This document shows, piece after piece, positions 19,989-45,320 of a stretch of 64,000 nucleotides of DNA. The notes under the pieces are model-generated. The model was given only the letters and a program-made list of their open reading frames with translations. It had not been told where the DNA came from and ran no database searches. Position numbers and translations under genes: made by a program. Source of the DNA: Glandiceps talaboti. Lineage: Eukaryota > Hemichordata > Enteropneusta > Spengelidae. How positions within the stretch are numbered: position 1 is the first letter of the stretch; every line of letters begins with the position of its first letter. The stretch covers positions 23,864,564 through 23,928,563 of the forward strand of contig NC_135558.1 of NCBI RefSeq assembly GCF_964340395.1, in the 5' to 3' direction.

Positions 19989-20020
19989 AGGAATTCGTAT
20001 CTTCGTATCTGGCGTGTGGA

Positions 20021-20118
20021 GGCGCATGCTCAGAGTGTGCATACTTCGCGCATGCGTATTTTTGCCATGGCGCCCCGTCATTACTGGAGGAAAGAGACAA
20101 CAAAGTAGCCATAGATAC
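20021..20118 (+). promoter_or_regulatory. ODAD3-like promoter: NRF1-like words and RFX X-box-like site
   Basis: GCGCATGC at 20022-20029 and CGCGCATGCG at 20047-20056 resemble NRF1 sites. GTAGCCATAGATAC at 20105-20118 has a perfect left half-site of the RFX X-box (GTNRCC) with a two-base-imperfect right half (RGYAAC). It lies 122 bp before the ATG, in the range usual for X-boxes of ciliary genes. The region is CpG-richer than its surroundings. No TATA box is evident. Confidence 0.5.
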
Positions 20119-20240
20119 GTGTAACAGATAAACACCGACCGAGCAGTCTCCATGTTGTGTTGGTAGAAGAGGGATTCCCAAACAGATTTCAACACTTCAC
20201 TCAAAAATATTGTTAAAATTTGCCATTTCCTCGCCCAATC

Positions 20241-33771
<13,531 letters not shown>

Positions 33772-34780
33772 ATATCTCCTTACTGGATGACAAAATTCCT
33801 GTGAAAGAAATTGTCTTGCACAGACCGAAGTGGACAGAATATTTGTTCTGGCCAAAAACTTTTTTTTTTAAGATTTACTAAAATTCTATGTTTTCTTTCA
33901 AACATGAAAAATTACTGTTACTTTACTAAGATTTTGATTGAGAACATACTGCAATTGTTTCTATCCTATCCATTGATAAAAAAAGAAGTAAATTAGGCAA
34001 TTGTATCAAATTCTTCACCATGGTTTTCCAAAATCCATGCTGTACTTAACCTCACCATTTCTAATGTAAATGTAAGTACATTTTTGTTTGTCAACTTTCA
34101 TTGAATGTTTCTAGATATTATTACATTTACTTCATAACACGTCCATTGGATTATGAGATTTAATAATGTTGAATTTTTTAGTCATTTGTGGTGTAACAGT
34201 TAAAATGGCAAACAATTATATCAAGAAATAAAAACACCATGGTGTTAATGCCATGAGTGTCCCAATTTGCAGTGTGTTATGATAATTTCTAAGGTCTAAT
34301 TTACTACAAGGACATTGCCGCTATGATGATATTAAGTGACAAACCAATGCTATTATTTTTCCTCAATAACATAAAACTATAAGAACAGTAGTTGATATTT
34401 CTCCAAGCATTAAGCATTATCTTTGTTACTATGTGTTTTTCTCATTCCACCCTTGCCCAAGGAACTAGTGTTTATTTTGTTACATCAGAATTCAGAAACA
34501 CAATTATTCTTGCAATTGAGGGAGTTGATTCAACCGATATGCTGAATGTATATATATGCTTGCTAAAAAATATGTATTATGTATGTTGAATGCTTTACTG
34601 ATCCATTTCAACATTTAGATCATAGTTATTTCATTTTTCTCTATATTTCATATTACATGTGTGATATTGCCTTATAATAAAGCTTGGAATGTTTTTGCTA
34701 CGTCAATCTATGCTGTTAATTGTTTTAATGTGTAGATGGGACAAATGTCAATACAAAGTTGTCCAGTGTCAATGTTCAAC
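33772..34780 (+). other. 3' untranslated and downstream region of ODAD3-like gene
   Basis: No further coding. AT-rich, with candidate polyadenylation signals at 34227-34232 and 34676-34681. Short frames at 33811-33996 and 34392-34589 have no motif. Confidence 0.5.
34227..34232 (+). terminator. Candidate polyadenylation signal AATAAA
   Basis: AATAAA lies 456 bp after the stop codon of the ODAD3-like gene in an AT-rich context. A second AATAAA at 34676-34681 is an alternative. Neither is confirmed by a transcript end. Confidence 0.4.
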
Positions 34781-35229
34781 AAACCTGTCTTTGATTTTGA
34801 GAGTGGGTTCTACTTACTACAAACCTGTCTTTGATTTTGAGAGTGGGTTCTACTTACTACAAACCTGTCTTTGATTTTGAGAGTGGGTTCTACTTACTAC
34901 AAACCTGTCTTTGATTTTGAGAGTGGGTTCTACTTACTACAAACCTGTCTTTGATTTTGAGAGTGGGTTCTACTTACTACAAACCTGTCTTTGATTTTGA
35001 GAGTGGGTTCTACTTACTATAAACCTGTCTTTGATTTTGAGAGTGGGTTCTACTTACTACAAACCTGTCTTTGATTTTGAGAGTGGGTTCTACTTACTAC
35101 AAACCTGTCTTTGATTTTGAGAGTGGGTTCTACTTACTACAAACCTGTCTTTGATTTTGAGAGTGGGTTCTACTTACTACAAACCTGTCTTTGATTTTGA
35201 GAGTGGGTTCTACTTACTACAAACCTGTC
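34781..35229 (+). repeat. Minisatellite, 40-bp unit, 11.2 near-identical copies
   Basis: Unit AAACCTGTCTTTGATTTTGA followed by GAGTGGGTTCTACTTACTAC. Only one substitution (C to T at 35020) was seen across the array, so it is very young or homogenised. It may lie in the 3' UTR of the ODAD3-like gene if the distal polyadenylation site is used. Confidence 0.97.
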
Positions 35230-35519
35230 GCCATTGACCTTTTCTGTTTTGTAATTATTGCATTGAACCATCTCAAATTCCACCAAATACATGTAACAAC
35301 AATCTGGACACAAAGTAGACACAATATTTAGACCACAATGTGTGTATGAGAATACAGTTTGTCACCAAATTATATTGGTACATTGTATCAAAGTCCTTAT
35401 CTACCAGGTAACAAAGCCCACCTTGCAACAAACAAGAACTAGCCGCCAAGAAAGAGAAGTAACGACCCAAAAATTATAACATTTCCATCAAATAAATTGT
35501 GTCAATTCCAATTGTATGT

Positions 35520-35770
35520 CCTGTGTTTTTAGCCCCCCAGAAGTGGGTGCTATTACAGTGGGCTCCGTCTATCCCTCTGTGTGTTCATCCATCCATCCGT
35601 CCATACTTAATATGTCATGTCTCAGACCTTCAATACCTGATTTCTTTCAAACCTGATACAAAGGTGACATATCATTTGGGACATATGCACATCAATTTGA
35701 TTTTTGATGTACACAAATTTGACCGAATAACAGCCATATATATCGTTCTTCACCAACTGTAGATAAATTC
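35520..35770 (-). repeat. Dispersed repeat E fragment (GGATGGATGGACGGATG)
   Basis: On the minus strand it carries TATGGACGGATGGATGGATG followed by a cysteine-poor, non-coding stretch. Related GATGGACGGATGGACAGA sequence occurs at 39262-39282 and GGATGGACGGTCC at 61308-61320. Confidence 0.5.
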
Positions 35771-35941
35771 AAGGACACCCATCAAGAGACATCGATCTGT
35801 TTGCAAGAGCTTTCTAACTTTTTACAATGATCTACTATTAATAGTTCCTGTTCAGTGCCATAGAACATTATGTCGTATTGGATTTTGGCACTATACAAAT
35901 TCTTTTTATTGATTGATTGACATTTGTAATTGAAAATCAAT

Positions 35942-36330
35942 ATTTACTGCATAACTCAAAAACTGTAATACACAGACACTCCTTTCAAGTATCTACCCCC
36001 ACGTTATCAGACACAAGCTATCTTTGGAGATATTGATCTTTGACCTTGGCATTCAGTGTCATTTATCAAAATCAAGCCAATTCCTGCCTATCACAGACAC
36101 ATTGTAGTATTTACATATTGCCAATTTCTATTAAATCATGTTTACCAGTAATATAATTGAAGAAAGTGAAAGATCATTATTTACTGCATAACTCAAAAAC
36201 TGTAATACATAGAGACTTCATTCACGTTGTACCCTCATAATATCATATTATCAGATGCTAGATGTGAGCTATCTTTGGAGACCTTGACCTTTAATGTTGA
36301 CCTTCAGGGTCAATTATCAAAATTAGGTGT
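35942..36330 (+). repeat. Imperfect direct duplication, about 150-bp unit
   Basis: TTTACTGCATAACTCAAAAA begins copies at about 35945 and 36180. Each continues with CTGTAATACA, a GAGCTATCTTTGGAGA-like word and TGACCTTNANNTTGACCTTC-like words, ending at TCAAAAT. Confidence 0.8.
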
Positions 36331-36792
36331 TCAAGTACTACAAACCCGACTTGGAGAGCCAGCAAGTCGGGTATTATAAACATTGTTTGCATCTCTAAAG
36401 CTGTTTGCAATGTCACTGATAATAGGGTCAATAAAACTGATAATAGTTTTGCCAATTCCAGTGAATTTGTAGACCGAGAAACGCGAAACAATGTATAATA
36501 TACACAGCGCTGAACATCGTCTGCCATGTTCGGCCCGGAAGCTGAATACTAATAATAGCGACACACGTACGTACACGTACACACACATATACACTTCAAT
36601 GAACTGCTGTGAACACAAATTTGTTTCATGAATGCGTTGTATTTTTAAACAGTAGAAATGACAATCATAAGTAACAACATACATTTCGAAAAAATACCTA
36701 GTCGTATGAAGAAACAGCACAAATAAGCTTGTATTGTTATGCTCGTTCCGGGGCCGCGATGCCCAATAACGGAGTACATTATCAGTAATAAT

Positions 36793-36864
36793 GTACAGCG
36801 ATGACGTCACAAAATTCACTATTATTTTGTACAGCGATGACGTCACAAAATTCACTGGAATTGG
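36793..36864 (+). repeat. Two tandem 36-bp units each with a CRE palindrome
   Basis: TACAGCGATGACGTCACAAA followed by ATTCACT appears twice, with TGACGTCA at 36802-36809 and 36838-36845. TGACGTCA is the full CREB/ATF site. Whether it is used is unknown. Confidence 0.8.
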
Positions 36865-36901
36865 TAATGCTATAATATAATACCCAATATATCAACTCTT
36901 C

Positions 36902-36982
36902 GTTCATCGTATCACCACGAGTGCAGTTTCCATAACAACTCATGTCACGTTGCGGAAACTGCACGAACGGTGATACGATGAA
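36902..36982. repeat. Palindrome with 29-bp arms and a shared CATG start
   Basis: TTCATCGTATCACC plus GTGCAGTTTCC on the left is mirrored by GGAAACTGCAC plus GGTGATACGATGAA on the right. The centre holds CATG (36941-36944), where an ATG reads outward on each strand. Plus reads MSRCGNCTNGDTMNAEVISG; minus reads MSCYGNCTRGDTMNEELIYW. Confidence 0.85.
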
Positions 36983-36999
36983 TGCAGAGGTGATATCAG

Positions 37000-38450
37000 G
37001 TAATTGCCGATTTATCATATGCCTATGCCCAGGAGTTCAAAGGGAAATTACGAAAAATAAAAAGACCATGGCTTGCTATGCAGTGTGCTTTGTGTGTTGC
37101 GTGACCTGTTATCAGGTAATATTCACATACAGATAGTTAGCCAACCCTGTTCAATCTGCTCCGACAATCATCAATATTCATGAGATTTCAGTGTTATTTT
37201 CCATAATTATTTCTAAATACAATATTGGTATTAGAGTAAATTCTCTAAAAGTTTCAGAAAATGCTTTAATATGTTCGTGAAACTAAATGGTCGACCACGA
37301 GCATAACTACTGCAGTACAATAGTGGGGTACGGGTAGCGTACACAATGTCAGTGGATGGCTCACACACACAGTCATGCCTGTGATATCGTTGCAAAATGT
37401 ATGTACCTGTACAATGTTGTTATGAATTTATGATCATAAATAGTATCATTTGGGTATGGATGTTTTCGTCAAAATTTCCTTGTTTTAAAAATTCCAGTGT
37501 TGTGGCATATTATAAAAAAATATCTTTATTCAGTCAATAAAGAGAGTGAATACTCAGCCACAAAAGAAGATAAGAAGTTAATCTTTATTTAGTCAATAAA
37601 CCAAGGAAAGGAAACGACTGTAAAATCACATTCCATACACACAGAAAATAAAACAGACCAAATGCTCAGTCTTGCTGCTAGACTTTTGGGTTTTCTTCCG
37701 ATAGGATCAGAAAATATGGAATGCCCGAACGTCCAGCTGAAGTCATTTTTAGATTTGGCATTCCTTTGAGGTGACGTATAGCCATGGGTTGGGCCATGTA
37801 TGCATATATATGTTAATATATTCAATAACCCATGACCTCAGTTACGTCACTGATATATATGTCATCGGTTTAATGGTAATTGTGAGTTTGATGAGTGTGT
37901 AGACGTCATTAACGCATTTCAGTTAACGCATTGGTGGTTATTTTTACAAGTCTCTCCTTGAGCTGAATATGCATGAAAAGAATTAGCCATTGTCCTCTGT
38001 TTGTGCTTGTCGCCAATGCAGTTCTCTGATTGGCAGTTATTTATATCCCTGAACTGTGAAGATAACTTTTACTGGTCCTTGGATGTTCCACCCTCGAAAG
38101 CGTATTTTATAGGAAGAACACCTGAGGTCTAGCAGCTAGACTAAACGCTCACTGCTCCCTGTGAGTTATACAGTGATCTATAGACTGACACTGGTACTGT
38201 GATACCCTTTATGAAGTGTACAATGGACTTTAGTGTACTATGACCTAGCTTTACACATTTATCAACTTAGTAACTTAGCAAAACTGGAGTAGTTTGCTGA
38301 GTTGCCTATACATATACATGTGTATGATATCCCTTCATCACATTAATCATTGGCCAACATTCAGTACTCCACAATCATACATTGTCCAAAATTTTCACAT
38401 GATAACTTTTGGTTGTATACCAGGAATAATACTTTGTTCAGTTGTACATC
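37000..38450. other. Intergenic with a small foldback
   Basis: No gene supported. An inverted pair GTGACGTATAGCCATGGGTT (37771-37790) and AACCCATGACCTCAGTTACGTCAC-like sequence (37827-37850) could fold. ATCTTTATTNAGTCAATAAA occurs twice, near 37522 and 37581. Confidence 0.45.
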
Positions 38451-38454
38451 ACGT

Positions 38455-38745
38455 AATATATATATAATAATATATATATATATATATATTATGTCGTCCG
38501 ATGATTGCGAAAGCATGATACACTGTGTAACGGCTCCTGTGTATCTTACTTGATACTGTACTATTATTATTAGTTATATATATATATATCTCAGTGAGTA
38601 TCAATCTGCTAAGACAGTGCTCTATACCGCAGTGGCAGAGCGCAATAGTTTTGGTGGTTCTGGAACTCTTTCTTGGTTGTAACTCGGAGTTTCATGCATA
38701 GTGCGATCATCAGACAACTCTGTTGTCTGATGATATATATTGCAT
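38455..38745. mobile_element. Penelope-like 3' tail remnant between (TA)n tracts
   Basis: Begins after a (TA)n run with GTCGTCCGATGATTGCG and AACGGCTCC, matching the tail of the coding copy at 6437-6579. It ends with GTTTCATGCATAGTGCGATC and a perfect hairpin ATCATCAGACAAC/GTTGTCTGATGAT (38708-38736). No coding part. A second (TA)n run lies inside. Confidence 0.6.
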
Positions 38746-39696
38746 GGTAATTTGAACAGAACGATTGGCAAATAATAACAATTACATATAATTAATAGCC
38801 AATACTAATGATGTTAAATGATATGTATTAAACAGAAGAATTCAGGAACTTGTTTACAACTAGCTTTCATTAAAGGCCAAAATATGCATGGTCAAACAGA
38901 TACAAGTTTATATATTCAAAGACTAGAATCCATGCTTCCGTTGGTTTGTTTTATCTACACTGCACTGTACATGTAGTTTATACAATATAAAGGTATGTTC
39001 CTACCTGTAACATCCAAGTACTAGTATTAAAAGTGATTTAACATTCCTATCAGGTGTAAAGTAAGTACACATACTAAATTGTAACATATTAACCTTCAAT
39101 CCCCAACTTGTGTGTTTCATTGGAAACTTATTGTGCAAATCTGAATGGTGTCTCCAGCTACAAAATTTCAAAATTTATTCACCAATTTTGTTATTTGACC
39201 TAGAATATGGAGATCAAGGGCAAAGGTCAGAGATATGAGGGTGAACACACACATGCACGCATTGATGGACGGATGGACAGATGGAACCCAATGTACATAG
39301 TCCCCTCTGGGCAGTGCCGATTAGTGACTAATTAAATCATTCAAACATTTTACAACTGATGCTATAAACAAGATTTGTCACAGTGGAATTACTTTACTTT
39401 AGTGTTATACAGGCTATACATTAGTTACTAGTACATTGCATCCATTCTTACTATTAGCTACATTTCAGTGTCACAAATTCCAATTATTAAAAGTAGTTTC
39501 AAATTTTCACTAATTTTCAAAATATTTCTGTCATTCTGATGAGTTTAATTACCTCTGTACTGGTAATTGATGTTACTTTGTACACTGGCTTGATATCCGC
39601 ATGTAAACAATTACGAATTGCTATGGTAACACCCAGCTGATTAATTGATTTGTGGAATGATATTTGATCACTAGGCTAGTAGATATTTTGCAGCAA
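38746..39696. other. Intergenic with dispersed repeat E fragment
   Basis: 39165-39330 contains GATCAAGGGCAAAGGTCAGA, GATGGACGGATGGACAGA and GGGCAGTGCCGATTAGTG, resembling 61090-61390. The rest shows nothing. Confidence 0.45.
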
Positions 39697-42600
39697 TTAT
39701 TATAGTCTAGAGACATTATCATAGTCTAGAGACATTATCATAGTCCAGTGACATTATCATAGTCTAGTGACATTATCATAGTCTAGAGACATTATCATAG
39801 TCTAGTGACATTATCATAGTCTAGAGACATTATCACAGTCCAGTGACATTATCATAGTCTAGTGACATTATCATAGTCTAGTGACATTATCATAGTTCAG
39901 AGACATTATTATAGTCCAGAGACATTATCATAGTCTAGAGACATTATCATAGTCTAGTCACTGTGACATTATCATAGTCTAGAGACATTATCATAGTCTA
40001 GAGACATTATCATAGTCTAGTGACATTATCATAGTCTAGTCACTGTGACATTATCATAGTCTAGAGACATTATTATAGTCCAGAGACATTATCATAGTCT
40101 AGAGACATTATCATAGTCTAGTCACTGTGACATTATCATAGTCTAGAGACATTATCATAGTCTAGAGACATTATCATAGTCTAGAGACATTATCATAGTC
40201 TAGTCACTGTGACATTATCATAGTCTAGAGACATTATCATAGTCTAGAGACATTATCATAGTCTAGTGACATTATCATAGTCTAGAGACATTATCATAGT
40301 CTAGTGACATTATCATAGTCTAGTGACATTATCATAGTCTAGTGACATTATCATAGTCTAGTGACATTATCATAGTCCAGAGACATTATCATAGTCCAGA
40401 GACATTATCATAGTCTAGTGACATTATCATAGTCTAGTGACATTATCATAGTCCAGAGACATTATCATAGTCTAGTGACATTATCATAGTCTAGAGACAT
40501 TATTATAGTCCAGAGACATTATCATAGTTCAGAGACATTATCATAGTCTAGTGACATTATCATAGTCTAGAGACATTATCATAGTCTAGTGACATTATCA
40601 TAGTCTAGTGACATTATCATAGTCTAGAGACATTATCATAGTCTAGAGACATAATTATCATAGTCTAGAGACATTATCATAGTCCAGAGACATTATCATA
40701 GTCCAGAGACATTATCATAGTCTAGTCACTGTGACATTATCATAGTCTAGTGACATTATCATAGTCTAGTGACATTATTATAGTCTAGAGACATTATCAT
40801 AGTCTAGAGACATTATCATAGTCCAGTGACATTATCATAGTCTAGAGACATTATCATAGTCTAGTGACATTATTATAGTCCAGAGACATTATCATAGTCC
40901 AGAGACATTATCATAGTCTAGAGACATTATCATAGTCCAGTGACATTATCATAGTCCAGAGACATTATCATAGTCTAGTGACATTATCATAGTCTAGTGA
41001 CATTATCATAGTCTAGTGACATTATCATAGTCTAGAGACATTATCATAGTCCAGAGACATTATCATAGTCTAGTGACATTATCATAGTCTAGAGACATTA
41101 TCATAGTCTAGAGACATTATCATAGTCCAGAGACATTATCATAGTCTAGTGACATTATCATAGTCTAGTGACATTATCATAGTCTAGTGACATTATCATA
41201 GTCTAGAGACATTATCATAGTCCAGAGACATTATCATAGTCTAGTGACATTATCATAGTCCAGAGACATTATCATAGTCTAGTGACATTATCATAGTCCA
41301 GTGACATTATCATAGTCTAGAGACATTATCATAGTCCAGTGACATTATCATAGTCTAGTGACATTATCATAGTCTAGTGACATTATCATAGTCTAGTGAC
41401 ATAATTATCATAGTCTAGTGACATTATCATAGTCTAGTGACATTATCATAGTCCAGTGACATTATCATAGTCCAGAGACATTATTATAGTCTAGAGACAT
41501 TATCATAGTCTAGAGACATTATCATAGTCTAGAGACATTATCATAGTCTAGTGACATTATCATAGTCTAGTGACATTATCATAGTCTAGTGACATTATCA
41601 TAGTTTAGTGACATTATTATAGTCCAGAGACATTATCATAGTCCAGAGACATTATCATAGTCTAGTGACATTATCATAGTCTAGAGACATTATCATAGTC
41701 TAGTGACATTATCATAGTCTAGTGACATTATCATAGTCTAGTGACATTATCATAGTCTAGAGACATTATCATAGTCTAGTGACATTATCATAGTCTAGTG
41801 ACATTATCATAGTCTAGTGACATTATCATAGTCTAGTGACATTATCATAGTCCAGAGACATTATCATAGTCTAGTGACATTATCATAGTCTAGAGACATT
41901 ATCATAGTCTAGTGACATTATCATAGTCCAGAGACATTATCATAGTCTAGAGACATTATCATAGTCCAGAGACATTATCATAGTCTAGTGACATTATCAT
42001 AGTCTAGTGACATTATTATAGTCTAGTGACATTATCATAGTCCAGAGACATTATCATAGTCTAGTGACATTATCATAGTCCAGAGACATTATCATAGTCT
42101 AGTGACATTATCATAGTCTAGTGACATTATCATAGTCCAGAGACATTATCATAGTCTAGAGACATTATCATAGTCTAGTGACATTATCATAGTCTAGTGA
42201 CATTATTATAGTCTAGAGACATTATCATAGTCCAGAGACATTATCATAGTCTAGTGACATTATCATAGTCTAGTGACATTATCATAGTCTAGTGACATTA
42301 TCATAGTCTAGTGACATTATTATAGTCTAGTGACATTATCATAGTCCAGAGACATTATCATAGTCTAGAGACATTATCATAGTCTAGAGACATTATCATA
42401 GTCTAGAGACATTATCATAGTCCAGTGACATTATCATAGTCTAGAGACATTATCATAGTCTAGTGACATTATTATAGTCCAGAGACATTATCATAGTCCA
42501 GAGACATTATCATAGTCTAGTGACATTATCATAGTCTAGAGACATTATCATAGTCTAGTGACATTATCATAGTCTAGTGACATTATCATAGTCTAGTGAC

Positions 42601-43169
42601 ATTATCATAGTCTAGTGACATTATCATAGTCCAGAGACATTATCATAGTTTAGTGACATTATCATAGTCTAGTGACATTATCATAGTCTAGAGACATTAT
42701 CATAGTCTAGTGACATTATCATAGTCTAGAGACATTATCATAGTCTAGAGACATTATCATAGTTTAGTGACATTATCATAGTTCAGAGACATTATCATAG
42801 TTTAGTGACATTATCATAGTCTAGTGACATTATCATAGTCTAGAGACATTATCATAGTCCAGAGACATTATCATAGTCTAGTGACATTATCATAGTCTAG
42901 TGACATTATCATAGTCTAGTGACATTATCATAGTCTAGTGACATTATCATAGTCTAGTGACATTATTATAGTCTAGTGACATTATCATAGTCCAGAGACA
43001 TTATCATAGTCTAGTGACATTATCATAGTCTAGTGATATTATCATAGTCTAGAGACATTATCATAGTCCAGAGACATTATCATAGTCTAGAGACATTATC
43101 ATAGTCTAGAGACATTATCATAGTTTAGTGACATTATCATAGTTTAGTGACATTATCATAGTCCAGAGA
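39697..43169 (+). repeat. Satellite array, 19-bp unit, about 180 copies
   Basis: The unit is ACATTATCATAGTCTAGAG, with the last bases alternating AGAG, AGTG, CCAGAG and CCAGTG. A longer variant with CTAGTCACTGTGACATTATC recurs between 39955 and 40740. ACATAATTATC variants occur at 40651 and 41400. CTAG/TAG words put stops in every frame, so it is non-coding. Confidence 0.98.
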
Positions 43170-44411
43170 GCATATGCAATTAAATATCACATGTAAGGTC
43201 AGATAATAAAAAAAAAAAATATAAAAAGCTGGTCCACAGACAACCTAACCCATATCACATTGTCATGTAGGTCGATTTCATTTTTTCACAATGTTTGACA
43301 AGGATAAAACAAACCATATATAATGATAGCAAAATATTTCAGGTCGAGTTTAGATAGAACTTATTCAGTCATCTTGATACTATCTCTTGCAATTTGTCAG
43401 TTAGGAAATGTACACAATTTACGGTTAAACAAATGTTGTAGCTCCTCTCACCCTCTCTTCTCAAAAAATGTTAAGCCCCTCCAAATGAAACTCAAGCATT
43501 ATTTTAGCCACCCCTTCTGTCACCTACACTACAGTGGAGATATAAAATCATATGGTACAGTGGTGCATTAAAATAACAGTGATAGCCAACTACAATAATA
43601 CTCCGAACAAGATTACTTTACACAGGATGTGGATTTCACATGCATAAGGAGATGTCTCTAATTAGCTCTAACCTATACAGGGAGGTACTTAGCCAGCCAC
43701 CTGCTATCTTGTTTTTGGGAGAAAGACAATTATCATTTTGATTTCTACTGATTGGAAGGAGACACCTCCAAAGGTGAAAAAAAATAAAAATAAGACAATG
43801 TAGGAGGCCATAGAGGCATAAAAATATCAAACCATAGACATAATTTAAAGTCTTACAATAATTGAATATGGTAATAAAATACCAGAATTGAAACAATTAT
43901 TCTATGTATTACATATTATCTGTAAGTGTAATTTGTTGTGGCAAAGGTGAAAGATATTTTGCGGATATGCACTTGGTAAATGACTTCTCCTGAAGTTTAA
44001 TTTGGTTTCAAAAAATCCTGAATAAAGAGCAAAACATGGCCCAATGACTGCTCAGCCCACTCCCATGGTCGTAAACTTTTGCTCAATTCTTTTTATTGCA
44101 CATTGGATATGCAACAGCTTAATTTAATCTCAATTCCTGCTTGTATGCATCATCAGAGGCATGTAAACCACTGTATAAGATATTATATAATTTGGAATAG
44201 TCTCAAATGTATATTGGATTCAAAAAATATAAAGAAATAACCATAATTTTGAAACAAAGTGTGCATTATATTGATATAGGTTGAACACCTTTTTAATTTT
44301 TTCTGGCCTAATGTCGTATCTTTCAAAGTAGTTACCGAAAAGATGAACAAAAACATTTCAATAAAAAAAATTGGATGGTGCTTTCTCAAAAAGTAATACA
44401 ACAAAATAATC
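43170..44411. other. Intergenic, no gene seen
   Basis: AT-rich. Frames at 43323-43571 (+), 43636-43896 (-) and 44183-44404 (-) are low-complexity hydrophobic or F/I-rich readings of AT-rich DNA and carry no recognised domain. Confidence 0.4.
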
Positions 44412-44869
44412 CTAATCCATTTCTATACCAACTCCCAAAACTTTTATGGCCTCCTTTATGCCGAAACTCAAGGTGAACTCAGTGGATTCTCCTTGTCATT
44501 ATCATTATAATGGAAATTGAAGTTTGGATTTTGATGTCGAAGGTACAGCTCTGTTGACAAATACAGGGCCACTCTTTCCATAGCAAATTGTTGCTTCAAA
44601 ATGAATTGCGGAATAACGCTAGTGTCAGTGTGCAATGAGATAATTATATCAAACATTTTAACCAAAGACAATGTCGAACACAATTACTGAAAATGGATCT
44701 TCAAAGAGTAGATCTTAAACTGCGTACTGAGTTTAATAGTTTTTCAGGGCCACCAAATATTCCAAAAAGAGATCTGCCGTTTTATCAGTGAATGTTTTAA
44801 TAAAAGGAACAAGACATAAATGAGATTGGGCGCATCCTCGGAGTCACTGCACGCAGCAGGTGACCCCAT
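44412..44869 (-). pseudogene. Unrecognised broken reading frame
   Basis: From ATG 44869 the minus strand reads MGSPAACSDSEDAPNLIYVL and continues in one frame across stops at 44744-44746 and 44684-44686 into SLHTDTSVIPQFILKQQFAM, ERVALYLSTELYLRHQNPNF. It then shifts by one base near 44475 to reach EFTLSFGIKEAIKVLGVGIE with a stop at 44412. The second half has strongly coding character. It may be a processed pseudogene or a terminal exon with errors. I do not recognise the family. Confidence 0.35.
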
Positions 44870-45320
44870 GTTGAATGACTTGTTCCGTCTTTTGTTTTTG
44901 GAGTTTCACTCTCTGACATTATTGTGACTTGCTGTCTTGAAATGAAGGAGACTTTCGAGACTAAAGTTACTCACGGAAAATGCACAGTGCACAATGCGCA
45001 CTTATTTGTACTTTCCCGCACAATTAATTTTTAATTTGCTACACTGCAAAAAAGTTACAATTTTTAACTGGACACGATTTTGTTCAAAGTTAAGCCAGCG
45101 TACAATAGAGATATAAGATACATAAATTAGCAAGGAGTCAGTGTACAGTCACTTTTGACTTCAGTGAACCATCAATTTAAATCACACAGGCTAGCAATAA
45201 CCACCTATATTTCTTTCTGTTTACAAAAAATCTCTGGGGAGCATCAACACTATCCCCCTGAATAAAGTAATAGTTCTCTCTTTGCGTCAGTAACAAAGTT
45301 ATACTTTTTGCACAACTCTT
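44870..45320. other. Intergenic, nothing recognised
   Basis: AT-rich spacer before the 29-bp satellite; no gene or repeat supported. Confidence 0.4.

Larger units (their letters stand above)
36291..36982. other. Inverted-repeat-rich region, candidate foldback element
   Basis: Contains three nested structures: a hairpin CCCGACTT/AAGTCGGG (36344-36370), a 17-bp perfect inverted pair CCAATTCCAGTGAATTT at 36452-36468 and its complement at 36848-36864, and the large palindrome at 36902-36982. A minus-strand frame 36527-36291 begins MADDVQRCVYYTLFRVSRST after a good ATG context but runs into the hairpin. It may be a first exon or chance. No domain recognised. Confidence 0.4.
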
